64,000 nucleotides of DNA from Falsiroseomonas bella (GCF_003173615.1 NZ_QGNA01000003.1:186001-250000), one strand, 5' to 3'; shown: positions 1-8,895, numbered from the stretch's first letter. The notes: generated from the sequence alone by a model not told the origin. Numbers and translations are program-made.

Positions 1-938
1 GCTGCCTCATCAAGCGCGCGAGAGAGCCGTCCGACATGGCTCTCCCGGTCATAGGCATATTCGCGCTCCGCGTCGTCGTGACGGATGATCATGCCAAGCC
101 GCCGCCCAGGCCCCTCCGTCGCGTAGCGCAGCATGTGCCAGTCACCGTCTGAATTGCCAAAGGCGGCAATCGGTCGCTGGCCGACATGTCGAGCGATGCC
201 GACCGGCTTGCCTGGCCCGTCATCCACGAAGTCCGCGCGCGGCTCGCGCGTCAGCGTGATGCGGCCGTCCTGCTCGCCGGGTGTCAGGGCGAAGGTCGAC
301 CCGATGACCTGATGCGGCGGGATGCCGTAGACCTCCTGCGCGAAGGCGCGAACGAATTCGACTCCACCGCCGGAGACGATGAACGTTGTGAAGCCGTTGG
401 CGCGCAGGAAGGCCAGGACCTCCAGCATCGGCTGGTAGACGAGTTGCGTGTATGGCCGGCGCCATCTCGTGTCGCTCGCGCTGGCGAGCCATTCCGCGGC
501 CATGCGCTGGAACGCCTCGGGCGAGTTCCCGGCCTGGGCCGCGGCTGCAAGCTTCAGGAGCCCGTCCACGCCGCCCGCCGCGGCGCCACGCAGGTCGCCC
601 GCGATCGCGGCGCGGAAGAGCGGATCTTGCTGCCACTCCGGATGCTGCGGGGCGAGCGTGCGGATGCGGTCGAGGATGAAAAGGAGCTGCGTGTAGACCG
701 GCTGCTCCACCCAGAGCGTGCCGTCATTGTCGAACACGGCGATGCGCTGCGCGGGCGCCACGAATTCCGAAGAGCCCTCGCGCGTGACCGCCGCCACGAA
801 GTCCAGCAGCGCCCTTCTGCGCGGGCCGTCGCGCCAGGACGGCAACGGATCCCGGGCAGGCTGGGCGCGCAGCGAGGGTGCGCCGAGGCCTGCCAGCAGA
901 AGGCCGAGGACGGCGCGACGTGTCGCGAGCGGTGTCAT
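1..938 (-). CDS. Exported HAD-family phosphatase, 3' end outside window
   Basis: Predicted haloacid-dehalogenase-superfamily phosphohydrolase, probably periplasmic. The reading frame is open from an ATG at 938 to the left edge, giving at least 312 residues; only the C-terminus is missing. Residues 1-26 form a signal peptide (MTPLATRR, then a hydrophobic stretch ending LRAQP). HAD motif I is FDNDGTLW, with nucleophile Asp70 and acid/base Asp72. Motif II is the Ser of FIVSGGG and motif IV is GNSDGDW. The substrate cannot be told from sequence. It is the last readable gene of a minus-strand run that includes a sulfatase and its maturase, so phosphate or sulfate-ester scavenging is a reasonable inference. 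No Shine-Dalgarno stands out; the start was chosen because it places the signal peptide at the N-terminus. Confidence 0.85.
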   Translation of the reverse strand, partial: MTPLATRRAVLGLLLAGLGAPSLRAQPARDPLPSWRDGPRRRALLDFVAAVTREGSSEFVAPAQRIAVFDNDGTLWVEQPVYTQLLFILDRIRTLAPQHPEWQQDPLFRAAIAGDLRGAAAGGVDGLLKLAAAAQAGNSPEAFQRMAAEWLASASDTRWRRPYTQLVYQPMLEVLAFLRANGFTTFIVSGGGVEFVRAFAQEVYGIPPHQVIGSTFALTPGEQDGRITLTREPRADFVDDGPGKPVGIARHVGQRPIAAFGNSDGDWHMLRYATEGPGRRLGMIIRHDDAEREYAYDRESHVGRLSRALDEA

Positions 939-1148
939 GGGCTTCGTTCTACACGCCGACTGCAATAACGGAATCGTCCTGGCTGCGCCCTGCCGGGCGG
1001 TGGCAGGGCAGGCCTGAGCGACGGAGGGAACCGCGTCGAGGGCGCCGGGCTGCTGCAGCTTCGCCCGGTCCGGAGCGGACGCAGGACGTCCGGGCCTGTT
1101 CGCTCCGACGCCTTCGTCATCTGGGGGCCTCGCGCATCTCACGCGGAT

Positions 1149-1283
1149 TCAGAAGGTGACGCTGACCGCGGGAAATGGCCCGCCGAACGGGAAGTCCGGC
1201 AGGGCATCGCCCGCGGGGAGGCAGGTGAGCGCAACGGCAGCACCAGCCGCGAGCGGCGGAGTTTCCGACCTGGACATCGTCAT
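1149..1283 (-). CDS. Small hypothetical protein (44 aa)
   Basis: Short frame between the sulfatase and the HAD gene, on the same strand. An AAGGAG sequence lies about five bases before ATG 1283; a second ATG follows at 1277. The product starts MTMSRSETPPL, has a short hydrophobic stretch and ends PFPAVSVTF, a C-terminal Phe ending reminiscent of outer-membrane proteins. No family is recognised. It could be a real small exported protein, the remnant of a longer gene, or chance; the ribosome-binding site is the only positive sign. Confidence 0.25.
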   Translation of the reverse strand: MTMSRSETPPLAAGAAVALTCLPAGDALPDFPFGGPFPAVSVTF

Positions 1284-1401
1284 CGGTCTCCTTGTTGACG
1301 GAGGGGCGGTTGCCGGCAGCGGCGCGGCCCCTCGGTCATGTGTGGATCGCGCAACATCCCATGGCCGCCCCGCCTGGCGATGGGCGGCCATGGTCGGCCC
1401 T

Positions 1402-3024
1402 TCAGCGCCCGGAGGTGCCGTGCCGCAGCCGCGCCATCGCATCGCCCAGGCTGAAGCTGCCCGGTGGTTGCCGCGGCGGGAAGTCGCGGAAGGTGGCCAG
1501 GAAACGCCCGACAATTTGCTGCGCGGGCAAGAAGGCGAAGGCGCGCTCCATCCGCCAGCGGCCGTAGTCGATGCTCTCCTCCGCGCGCTCGTAGGGGTCC
1601 GATCGCAGGTTGAACAGCATCGGCAGGCGCAAGGTCGTGAAGGCGCGTTCCCAGACGCGCAGGCCGGTGTTCTCCTGGATCATGAAGTGGATCTTCCAGT
1701 TGCCGTGGCGCAGCGCGGCCAGGTCGCCGTCGTCGGTGAAGTAGAACATCTCCTGCCGTGCACCGGGTCCGGTGCCGGTGAGCAGCGGCAGCTGGTTGTA
1801 GCCATCGAGATGCACCCTGTAGGTGCGCGCGCCGGCCTGGTGGCCCGCAAGCAGCTTCTGCTTGATCTCCGGCTCGCCGGCGGCGGCCACCAGCGTCGGC
1901 AGCCAGTCCTGCAGGGAGACGATCTCGTTGATCACCTGCCCCGGCTGGATGCGGCCGGGCCAGCGGATCGCGGCCGGTGCACGGAAGCCGCCTTCCCAGG
2001 CGGTCGCCTTCTCGCCGCGGAAGGGGGTGTTGCCGCCATCGGGCCAGGACATCACCTCGGCGCCGTTGTCGGTGGTGTAGAGGACGATGGTGTTCTCCGT
2101 GATGCCGAGGTCGTCGAGCTTCTTCAGCAACTGTCCGACATGACCGTCATGCTCAACCATCCCGTCCGCATAGACGCCGAGCCCGGTGACGCCCCGGCTT
2201 GACTCCTGCAGCCTTGTCCAGACGTGCATGCGGGTCGAGTTGAACCAGGTGAAGAAGGGTCGGTTCGCGGCATGCGCGCGGTCGATGAAGTCGAGCGCGC
2301 TGGCCAGGAACTCCTGGTCCACCGTTTCCATTCGCTTCATGTTCAGCGGGCCGGTGTTCTCGATGCGCTGCGTGCCGTCCGGGTTCGCCCAGGACTTGAG
2401 CACGCCGCGCGGCCCGAACTGGCGGCGGAATTCCGGGTTGCGCGGGTAGTCCGGGTTCTCCGGCTCGTCCTCGGCGTTCAGGTGGTAGAGGCTGCCGAAA
2501 AACTCGTCGAAGCCATGCATGGTCGGCAGGTGCTCGTCGCGATCGCCCAGGTGGTTCTTCCCGAACTGGCCCGTCGCATAGCCCATCGCCTTGAGCAGCA
2601 CGGCGATGGTCGGATCCTCCGGCCGCATGCCTTCCGCGGCACCGGGCAGGCCGACCTTCGACAGGCCGGTGCGGAACGGGCTCTGCCCGGTGATGAAGGC
2701 CGACCGGCCGGCGGTGCAGGAATTCTCCGCGTAGTGGTCGGTGAACATCGCGCCTTCGCGGGCGATGCGGTCGATGTTGGGCGTGCGGTAGCCCATCATC
2801 CCCATGTTGTAGGCGGAGATGTTGGCCCAGCCGATATCGTCGCCGAAGATCACCAGGATGTTGGGCCGTCGCGCCGTTCCACCGGGCGCGGGCGCTGCGG
2901 GGCGCGGCTGCGCGGGCGCTGTCTGGGCCTGCGCGGTTTGCACCCCGCCCGCCGCCGCGGCGAGGCCGGCGGCGCCGCCGAGCAGCATGGTCCGGCGCGA
3001 CGGCCGGTTGTCGTCGTTATTCAC
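1402..3024 (-). CDS. Tat-exported type I sulfatase
   Basis: Sulfatase of the alkaline-phosphatase superfamily, 540 aa, hydrolysing sulfate esters in the periplasm. The start is GTG 3024, overlapping the stop of the maturase gene (GTGA) and preceded by GAAGGAG. Residues 9-30 carry a Tat-like signal (SRRTMLLGG). The metal-binding pair is Asp62-Asp63 (FGDDIGW). The modified cysteine is Cys103 in SCTAGR, a C-x-A-x-R variant of the usual C-x-P-S-R motif. A further metal-site motif is YTTDNGAE. Tat export fits a protein that must receive formylglycine in the cytoplasm before export. The frame stays open upstream to 3681, but that part is a shadow of the maturase gene. The substrate is unknown. Confidence 0.92.
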   Translation of the reverse strand: MNNDDNRPSRRTMLLGGAAGLAAAAGGVQTAQAQTAPAQPRPAAPAPGGTARRPNILVIFGDDIGWANISAYNMGMMGYRTPNIDRIAREGAMFTDHYAENSCTAGRSAFITGQSPFRTGLSKVGLPGAAEGMRPEDPTIAVLLKAMGYATGQFGKNHLGDRDEHLPTMHGFDEFFGSLYHLNAEDEPENPDYPRNPEFRRQFGPRGVLKSWANPDGTQRIENTGPLNMKRMETVDQEFLASALDFIDRAHAANRPFFTWFNSTRMHVWTRLQESSRGVTGLGVYADGMVEHDGHVGQLLKKLDDLGITENTIVLYTTDNGAEVMSWPDGGNTPFRGEKATAWEGGFRAPAAIRWPGRIQPGQVINEIVSLQDWLPTLVAAAGEPEIKQKLLAGHQAGARTYRVHLDGYNQLPLLTGTGPGARQEMFYFTDDGDLAALRHGNWKIHFMIQENTGLRVWERAFTTLRLPMLFNLRSDPYERAEESIDYGRWRMERAFAFLPAQQIVGRFLATFRDFPPRQPPGSFSLGDAMARLRHGTSGR

Positions 3025-4010
3025 AAGGTGTCTCCTTCGTGGATGATGGGTACGTCGCGGCGGATGCAGCGGAAGCCGATGTGGCTCATGCCGGTGTCCA
3101 CCATCTGCGCGTGGCGCGCGGCCGGCCGGTACCGCCGGCAGTAGGAGGGCGCGCAGAGAAAGCTGCCGCCCTTCACCACCTTCCGCGGGATCCGGATGCG
3201 TGGCTGCGCGGGGTCGTAGCTGCCCTCCATCGCCGGGCCGCGCGGATCGGTCGGCGCGCAGCAGGGCTTGGCGGGATCGGCGGCATGGCGCGCGGCGAAC
3301 CAGTCGCTGGTCCATTGCCACACATTGCCGGCCATGTCGTAGAGGCCGTAGCCGTTGGGCGGATAGCTCGCGACGGGCGCGGTGCGCTCGAAGCCGTCGG
3401 CGGCGAAGTTGCGCCAGGGGAAGGGGCCCTGCCAGGTGTTCGCGAGATGCACGCCGCCCGGCGCCAGCTCCTCGCCCCAGACGAACTCGGCGCCCTCGAG
3501 GCCGCCGCGGGCGGCGAATTCCCACTCGGCCTCGGTGGGCAGCTGCTTGCCGGCCCAGGCGGCGTAGGCCTCCGCGTCCTCGTAGGCGACGTGCACCACC
3601 GGGTGGTCCTCGCGCCCCGCGAGGTCGCTGCCCGGACCTTCCGGATGGCGCCACTGCGCGCCGGGGGTCCAGTGCCACCAATTGGCGATCTCGCGGGTAT
3701 CAACCGGGCCCTCCGTCATGCGGAAGACCAGCGAGCCGGGGACCAGCATGGCCGGCTGCGCGCCAGGATAGAGCGCGGGGTCGAGCGGGCGCTCGGCGAA
3801 GGTGACATAGCCGGTCGCCGCCACGAAGCGGGCGAAGGCGGCGTTGGTGACGGTGGTCGCATCCATGTGGAACGGGCTCACCGTCACCCGATGCGCGGGG
3901 CGTTCCTCCGGGTAGTGGTGGTCGGATCCCATCAGGAAGGTGCCGCCGGGAATCGCGACCATCCCGTCCGAAATCGGCCGCTCCGCCAGCGCTGCCGGCT
4001 GCGCGCTCAA
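3021..4010 (-). CDS. Formylglycine-generating enzyme (sulfatase maturase)
   Basis: SUMF1/FGE family protein, 329 aa, converting the active-site Cys of sulfatases to formylglycine. The domain starts at DGMVAIPGGTFLMGSD (residues 15-30). The C-terminal catalytic segment GGSFLCAPSYCRRYRPAAR holds the copper-binding pair Cys286/Cys291, and the fold ends with HIGFRC. No signal peptide is visible, so it should act in the cytoplasm. It lies 19 bp after the outer-membrane gene and overlaps the sulfatase start by 4 bp, so it is very likely co-transcribed with its substrate. It could also serve the second sulfatase at 56-58.5 kb, which has a CSPTR motif. Confidence 0.93.
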   Translation of the reverse strand: MSAQPAALAERPISDGMVAIPGGTFLMGSDHHYPEERPAHRVTVSPFHMDATTVTNAAFARFVAATGYVTFAERPLDPALYPGAQPAMLVPGSLVFRMTEGPVDTREIANWWHWTPGAQWRHPEGPGSDLAGREDHPVVHVAYEDAEAYAAWAGKQLPTEAEWEFAARGGLEGAEFVWGEELAPGGVHLANTWQGPFPWRNFAADGFERTAPVASYPPNGYGLYDMAGNVWQWTSDWFAARHAADPAKPCCAPTDPRGPAMEGSYDPAQPRIRIPRKVVKGGSFLCAPSYCRRYRPAARHAQMVDTGMSHIGFRCIRRDVPIIHEGDTL

Positions 4011-4029
4011 TGCCCGCGGCCTCGCGCGT

Positions 4030-4896
4030 CTATCGCGGAAAGAGCAGTTGCAGTTGGAAGCGCAACTGCCATTCCGGGCCGATGTCGGGACGCACCACGT
4101 TGTAGTAGGCGCCGGCCAGCGCGTTCACCGGCTGTGCCCCGATCCTGAAGATCTGCCCTGCGCCGAGGCCGACAGGCACCGTCCATTGCTCTCCCGAGCG
4201 TGCTTCCCAGTTCGCGGTGATCAGCGGCGAGAAGGACAGGTAGGTGCCGGGCGACTGCGGGATGTTGTAGTTGATGAAGGGCTGGAAGGTGAAGTTGTTG
4301 TAGCGGTTGCGCTCCTCGCCGCCGAACGACCAGATGTTGTTCACCAGGCCGCCGAGCACCCAGGGGCCGGCCATCGTCAGTGCGACGAAGGTCGGCCCGC
4401 CGCCCCAGACATTGCTGCCGAGCGCGCTGTCGGTGGTCGTCGGCGCCTGGACGACCGCGCCCGCGCCCCAGATCACCCGCCCCGCCTGCGCAGGCGAGAG
4501 GAAGGTCGAGAACTGCACCGCGCCGAGACCGAAGGTGCTGTCCTCACCCGGCGCGAAGCTGGGTTGGGAAATGACGGGCAGGATCGTGCGGGTGATGACG
4601 TTCCAGTCCTCGTTGACGCGAAACGGCACCACCGGCTGGATGTTAAGGATGTTCTGCGTGTGACCGTTCGGGCCGTAGTTGAAGTTCGTGTTGTTCTGGA
4701 ACGGCACGCTGATCATCGCGGCGATGGGATTCTGCGCCGAACGGGCCAGGGCATCGGCATCCATCCGCGGCGCACCCTCAGCAGCCGGCGCGCCTGCCGT
4801 CCCGCGCAACTGCTGCGCCGAGGCAGGCGACGTCATGAGCCCGAAGGACAGGACGGTCACCGCGCCCCCGGTTGCGAGCGCTCCGAGAATCCTCAT
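4030..4896 (-). CDS. Outer-membrane channel-like protein (neuromedin-U/transporter family)
   Basis: Predicted outer-membrane beta-barrel, 288 aa, of the type often annotated as 'neuromedin U' or transporter. ATG 4896 is chosen over the longer frame (to 4938) because it starts directly with a signal peptide (MRILGALATGG...ASAQ). The mature protein begins QQLRGTAGAP, has many alternating aromatic and polar segments (NNTNFNYGPN, FQPFINYN) and ends LLFPR. First gene of the putative operon with the maturase and sulfatase. A role in uptake of sulfated compounds or release of products is inferred from the neighbourhood only. Confidence 0.75.
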   Translation of the reverse strand: MRILGALATGGAVTVLSFGLMTSPASAQQLRGTAGAPAAEGAPRMDADALARSAQNPIAAMISVPFQNNTNFNYGPNGHTQNILNIQPVVPFRVNEDWNVITRTILPVISQPSFAPGEDSTFGLGAVQFSTFLSPAQAGRVIWGAGAVVQAPTTTDSALGSNVWGGGPTFVALTMAGPWVLGGLVNNIWSFGGEERNRYNNFTFQPFINYNIPQSPGTYLSFSPLITANWEARSGEQWTVPVGLGAGQIFRIGAQPVNALAGAYYNVVRPDIGPEWQLRFQLQLLFPR

Positions 4897-5053
4897 CGCC
4901 TGCCCCCGAAAAATGCCTGCAGGCACGCCAGCATGCACGCCGTGCCGGCGTTTCCCTGCGATGACAGGATGCGCCCGGCATGCCCGGTTGTCTCGGCCGG
5001 TTACTATCCAGAATCAGCAGCCCGCGACCGATGGAACGGAGGGCGCGCCCGGG

Positions 5054-6094
5054 TCAGGCTGCACCATCGCCCGCTTTGCGCGGCCGGCCACGTGCCGACC
5101 CCTTCGCCCCGCGCGAGGCGAGCGTTTCCGAGGGCAACTCGCCGAACAAGGCCCGGTAGTCGCGCGCGAAATGGCCGAGGTGCCAGAAGCCATGCCCAAG
5201 GGCGACGGACTTCACGAGGTCCGGGCCATCCTCACGGCTCAGCAGCGCGCGGCGGACCAGCATGAGTCGGCGCGACTTGAGGTAGGCGTGCGGGCTGATC
5301 CCCAGCGCGGCGTGGAAGGCGTCGTGCAGGCGCCGGGCAGAGACGCCGAGCGCCGCGCAGAGTTGCTCGGTGTAGACCGGCCGGGTCAGGTCGGCCTCCA
5401 TGAAGGCCTCGGCTGCCGCGACAATGCGCAGCGCCTGCCCGACGGCACGTGGACGCGGCCTGATCTCGGCCTCGGCCGTCAGCGCGGCGGCGACCTCCTC
5501 GCGCAGCGCCATGGCGAGGTTGGACGCGCAGCACGGTGTGTCCACCATCGCCGGCAGGTCCTCCGCCAACCGCCCCGCTGCCGAGAGCGCGCTGGCCAGC
5601 CGAGCCGCCCGGTCGGGCCGCAGCGCCAAGAGGCTGCTCGCCCCCCGCACACGCAGCGGGAGAGGGGCAACTTCGACGAGTTCCTCGAGCAACGGCAGGG
5701 GCAGCGCGAGGGCCGCCCAGTCCAGGTACCGAGGGTTGTACACGGTCAGTTCGGCGCCGCCGCCGAGCAGGACCGCCTCCGCGGTGCCAACCTCCGCGCC
5801 ATTAACCCGGGCAGGGCGCTCCGCAGCCTGCAGGTTCACAATGAGCACCGCGATCCCCGGGAAGATGCCGCCGCGCGTCCTGTGCGCCGAGGTGGTGCCC
5901 TGCTGCACCACCATGTCTCCGACGCGGAGCAGGCGCAGCGTGGCCAAGAAGGGCTCGCTCCGCTCAGGGGTGGTGTCGAACTCGCCGCCCAGCAGGGCGG
6001 AGCCGAAGTCACCGGCCTTGTCGAAGCGGCGCGTCAGCGCTTGTGCGGACGCCACCTTCTCGAACGCAGCCACAACCCTTCCCCCTTGCCGCAT
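5054..6094 (-). CDS. AraC-family transcriptional regulator
   Basis: DNA-binding regulator of about 346 aa. The C-terminal roughly 100 residues form the paired helix-turn-helix typical of AraC/XylS proteins (LCAALGVSARRLHDAFH, then ALGHGFWHLGHFARDYRALFGELPS, given here in two parts of the domain). The N-terminal portion resembles the AraC-binding-like effector domain. ATG 6094 was chosen; a TTG at 6115 in the same frame is possible and no clear ribosome-binding site decides. It lies 157 bp upstream of the outer-membrane/maturase/sulfatase genes on the same strand and divergent from the DUF2092 gene, so either set is a plausible target. Ligand unknown. Confidence 0.88.
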   Translation of the reverse strand: MRQGGRVVAAFEKVASAQALTRRFDKAGDFGSALLGGEFDTTPERSEPFLATLRLLRVGDMVVQQGTTSAHRTRGGIFPGIAVLIVNLQAAERPARVNGAEVGTAEAVLLGGGAELTVYNPRYLDWAALALPLPLLEELVEVAPLPLRVRGASSLLALRPDRAARLASALSAAGRLAEDLPAMVDTPCCASNLAMALREEVAAALTAEAEIRPRPRAVGQALRIVAAAEAFMEADLTRPVYTEQLCAALGVSARRLHDAFHAALGISPHAYLKSRRLMLVRRALLSREDGPDLVKSVALGHGFWHLGHFARDYRALFGELPSETLASRGAKGSARGRPRKAGDGAA

Positions 6095-6307
6095 GGAAGC
6101 CTGCCCACGCGCCAACGGGCCTTCGCGCGCCAGGAAGGTTACACCCTGGCGGGCCGGCTCATGTCACGAGCGCGTGATCAGCCGGAGCGATGAAATTGCC
6201 GGATCGGGATACGTGTTGTCCAGGCCGACGGGGGTGACGGGGCCTACAGTCGCCACCGCGGTGCTGCACTGCGTGCATGCAGGCGCATAAGCGGTTGGAG
6301 GTGGGCC

Positions 6308-7207
6308 ATGCCGGACGGAAACGCTGCGGCGGCATATGTCATGCCCCCCTCGCCATACGGATCCTCGATGCCGGACTCGGGCCCGCACGTCGCGGTTGTC
6401 CGCGACCGCGCCACGACATCTATGAAGAGCCTCTCGTCGCGCGTGAGGACAGCGGCGCTGGCAGCGGCCGTGGTCGCGGCCGGCATCCTGGGGGCACCCA
6501 CGTCCTTGCGGGCCCAGGGGGCGATCGATGCCGACGCGCGCAGCGTGCTGGACGCCATGTCCAAATATCTGGGCGGGCTTCGGAGCTTCTCGGTCGCCTA
6601 TGCCGCCGTCGACGAGGTCGTCACGACGGAGGGTCAGAAACTCCAGTTCCTGCACGCCGGCGAATTGCTGGTGCAGCGCCCCGACCGGCTGCACGCGGTG
6701 CGACGCGGCGCAGCCGGCGTCGCAGAGATGGTCCTGGACAGCAGGGAGCTCATCCTCTTCGGCCGGGAAGCGAATGCCTTCCTTCGGCTGCCCGCGCCGA
6801 GCATCGCCGCGGCGGTGGAGGCGGTGCACCGGATGGGGTTCGACGCGCCCGGCGCCGACCTGCTCGCCGAGCGGCCGCTCGACAGCGCGACGACGGACAT
6901 CGTCAGCGGCGCCCATGTCGGCATGACCTTCATCGACGGCGTCGAGGTGCACCAGCTTGCGTTCCGCGGTGCCGAGGTGGACTGGCAGCTCTGGGTCACG
7001 TCGGGCGACCGGCCGCTGCCCGTGCGCTACGTGATCACGACGAAAACCATCCCCGGTGGGCCGCAATACACATTGCAGCTCACGAACTGGAACGTCGCGC
7101 CGCAGGCCGATCCGGCACGCTTCGTCTTCACGCCGCCGTCGGGCGCAAGGCAGCTGGATCCGGCCTCGGTCACCGCGAATGCTGTCGGCGACATGGTCAT
7201 CAGGTAG
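6308..7207 (+). CDS. DUF2092 family exported protein
   Basis: Secreted protein of unknown function, recognised as DUF2092-like: an exported protein with an N-terminal segment DADARSVLDAMSKYLGG and a LolA-like layout of short beta strands ending in FVFTPPSGA. The start at 6308 is supported by GGAGGTG six bases before it. The signal peptide proper begins at residue 39 (MKSLSSRV, then an Ala/Val-rich core and LRAQ), so 6422 is an alternative start without a clear ribosome-binding site. The small basic protein gene begins 17 bp downstream and may share the transcript. Confidence 0.75.
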   Translation: MPDGNAAAAYVMPPSPYGSSMPDSGPHVAVVRDRATTSMKSLSSRVRTAALAAAVVAAGILGAPTSLRAQGAIDADARSVLDAMSKYLGGLRSFSVAYAAVDEVVTTEGQKLQFLHAGELLVQRPDRLHAVRRGAAGVAEMVLDSRELILFGREANAFLRLPAPSIAAAVEAVHRMGFDAPGADLLAERPLDSATTDIVSGAHVGMTFIDGVEVHQLAFRGAEVDWQLWVTSGDRPLPVRYVITTKTIPGGPQYTLQLTNWNVAPQADPARFVFTPPSGARQLDPASVTANAVGDMVIR

Positions 7208-7224
7208 AGGAGCGCGCGGGAACG

Positions 7225-7425
7225 ATGTCACGCATCCTGAGGTGGGCCGCCTGTCTCCTGGCATTCGGCTTCGTCATGACAGCGGACCCGGCTGCCTACG
7301 TCGCGCGCGGGTCCTGGACGTCGCAGGCCGACGCCGTCGTGGGGCGGCCGGCCACGCCGGCCAGCGCCGCCGGCGTCGCCCGACGTACGACGCGGCGCTG
7401 CGTTGCCGGCGTGCCGCCCTGTTGA
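7225..7425 (+). CDS. Small exported basic protein (66 aa)
   Basis: Starts at ATG 7225 after AGGAG. N-terminal hydrophobic segment (LRWAACLLAFGFVMTADPAA) followed by a Gly/Ala/Arg-rich tail containing RRTTRRC. From memory, small proteins of this look often follow DUF2092 genes; the usual longer aromatic tail is absent here, so it may be shortened. It ends about 100 bp before the IS1595 element. Function unknown. Confidence 0.5.
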   Translation: MSRILRWAACLLAFGFVMTADPAAYVARGSWTSQADAVVGRPATPASAAGVARRTTRRCVAGVPPC

Positions 7426-7629
7426 GACCGCCGTGCGCACCGGGTCGCGCGGATCAATTCTCGTTACGACAGCCCACCTTCCACATCGGCGGCTGCTTCG
7501 ATAGCGGCCGCGCTCGGCGCCATCGCCAAGAAGGCTTCTCCCGTTGGCTCAGGTAGCACCACATCTTGAGGCAGTGGCCGATTGCCGTCCGGTCTCGTAG
7601 GCTTGGCTGAGAGTGCAGGAGTGAGGCGC

Positions 7630-7866
7630 ATGGGCGAGCGAGAAGGAGGAAAGCCCCTCCAGGCGCGCGATCTCAGCGTTGCGGAGCAGGTCAGTTACCT
7701 TGAAGAGCGCGCTCGCCGCGCGAAGCCTGGCGACTTCGATCGCATTCTGGCGAAAGCTGGAAGCGATGTGCGCATCCCTGGGGACGAGTTGCCCGAGGGG
7801 TGGCTCCAAGAGGTTCAGGGATCGGAAGGGCCGCGCATCACGTGGCCCGCGGCACGAAGTCCCTGA
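7630..7866 (+). CDS. IS1595 passenger protein, unknown function (78 aa)
   Basis: Small hydrophilic protein encoded inside the IS, convergent with the transposase and overlapping its 3' end by 29 bp. ATG 7630 is preceded by an AGGAG sequence. It has helical charge patterns (LSVAEQVSYLEERARRA) and a segment RILAKAGSDV followed by PGDELPEGW. It resembles small conserved alphaproteobacterial proteins, but no function is recognised. Passenger genes are known in some IS1595-family elements, so a regulatory or stabilising role is possible. The opposite-strand frame across the same bases (7549-7899) looks like a shadow. Confidence 0.5.
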   Translation: MGEREGGKPLQARDLSVAEQVSYLEERARRAKPGDFDRILAKAGSDVRIPGDELPEGWLQEVQGSEGPRITWPAARSP

Positions 7867-8782
7867 AGCCTGCGTGCGGCAGTCGCATGGCGATGCCAAG
7901 CAGCGTGTCGAAGCTGGCGCGTCGCCATCGTCGTCGGTTCCAGCGGAACACGAACTCGTCGAGGTGAGCCTGCAGGTGCGGCCCGCGCAGGCCGTGGAAT
8001 ACGCCCATGGCCCAGCGCTTCATGTTCGAGAAAACCCTGTGCACCCACGGCAGCACGACGTGGGCCGCCATTTTCCCCACCACCTTCGGCACGTGCTCGT
8101 ACTCGCCTGCGATGGCGCGATAGGCCGGCAGGCCGTCGGTGACGACCACGGATTTCGGCTTGATCTGTTCCTCGACGAAGCCGCCGAGGGTGTCGGCGTC
8201 GTAGGCCGGAATGCGCTGCAGGCGGATACGGCCCGGATAGCGTCGGTCCTCGATTTCGACGGCGCCGACGATCGCCACCTTGCCCACGTGGCTGCGCCCC
8301 TGGCCGCCGGCCACGGGATCGTCCTGCGTGCGCAGAGGGATGGTTGTCTCGTCGACCTCCACGACGCCGGCCAGCGGCTCTCGGTCCGGGTCGACCATCG
8401 CCCGGCGGAGCTTGCGCAGCATCAGCCAGGCCGTCTTGTAGCTGCCCAGGCCGAGTTGGGCCTGGAGCTGGAGCGCGGAGATCCCGTTGGAGTGGCTGGT
8501 GACGATGTGCACCGCCAGGAACCAGGTGCGCAGCGGCAGCTTCGAGCGGTGCAGCACCGTGCCGGCCTTGACCGAGGTCTGACGGCCGCAGCGGGCGCAC
8601 TCCCAGAGCCCATTCTCCTCGCGAATTTCCCAGGCTTTGCGGCCTTGGCACTTCGGATCAGGGCAGACGAAGCCCTGCGGCCAGCGCTTTTCAGCGAGGT
8701 ATTCGACGCAGGCGCGCTCGTCCGGGAAGAGATCCTCGAACTCGGCACGCGACATCGGACGATCAGGGCGGCGCTGGGCCAT
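7838..8782 (-). CDS. IS1595-family transposase (ISXO2-like)
   Basis: 314-aa transposase. The N-terminal zinc ribbon has Cys40/Cys45 and Cys62/Cys65 (CPDPKCQG and CARCGRQ). A helical region leads to the catalytic domain, with acidic residues in VVEVDETT and VVVTDGLPAYR, then the HRVFSNMKRW segment and the DEFVFRWNRRR ending typical of the ISXO2-like domain. The length is normal and the frame intact, so the copy may be active. Confidence 0.95.
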   Translation of the reverse strand: MAQRRPDRPMSRAEFEDLFPDERACVEYLAEKRWPQGFVCPDPKCQGRKAWEIREENGLWECARCGRQTSVKAGTVLHRSKLPLRTWFLAVHIVTSHSNGISALQLQAQLGLGSYKTAWLMLRKLRRAMVDPDREPLAGVVEVDETTIPLRTQDDPVAGGQGRSHVGKVAIVGAVEIEDRRYPGRIRLQRIPAYDADTLGGFVEEQIKPKSVVVTDGLPAYRAIAGEYEHVPKVVGKMAAHVVLPWVHRVFSNMKRWAMGVFHGLRGPHLQAHLDEFVFRWNRRRWRRASFDTLLGIAMRLPHAGFRDFVPRAT

Positions 8783-8895
8783 CGCCCCCGAATCGGGCCT
8801 GTTTTGTTCCGGGAGTCAAGCCCCCTCAGATACCACCCCTTGAGAGCACCTGAGCCATGGGGAGAAGCCTTTCGCCAAGACTCATGGAGAAGACA

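Larger units (their letters stand above)
7531..8871. mobile_element. IS1595-family insertion sequence, copy 1
   Basis: A 1341-bp element. Its left end AAGGCTTCTCCC and the inverted right end match over about 25 bp (AAGGCTTCTCCC, then TGGCTCAGGT, with a few mismatches). It is flanked by the 8-bp direct repeat TCGCCAAG (7523-7530 and 8872-8879), the duplication size known for IS1595-family elements. It carries a transposase on the minus strand and a small passenger frame on the plus strand. A second copy with identical predicted proteins lies at 53393-54733 in the same orientation. Confidence 0.95.

Noticed and set aside
3025-3681. Upstream extension of the sulfatase frame
   Set aside because: It overlaps the maturase gene out of frame and is Arg-rich; the GTG at 3024 has a ribosome-binding site and a Tat signal.
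7549-7899. 116-aa minus-strand frame at the IS1595 left end
   Set aside because: It is antisense to the better-supported passenger frame and overlaps the transposase end; composition looks like a shadow.
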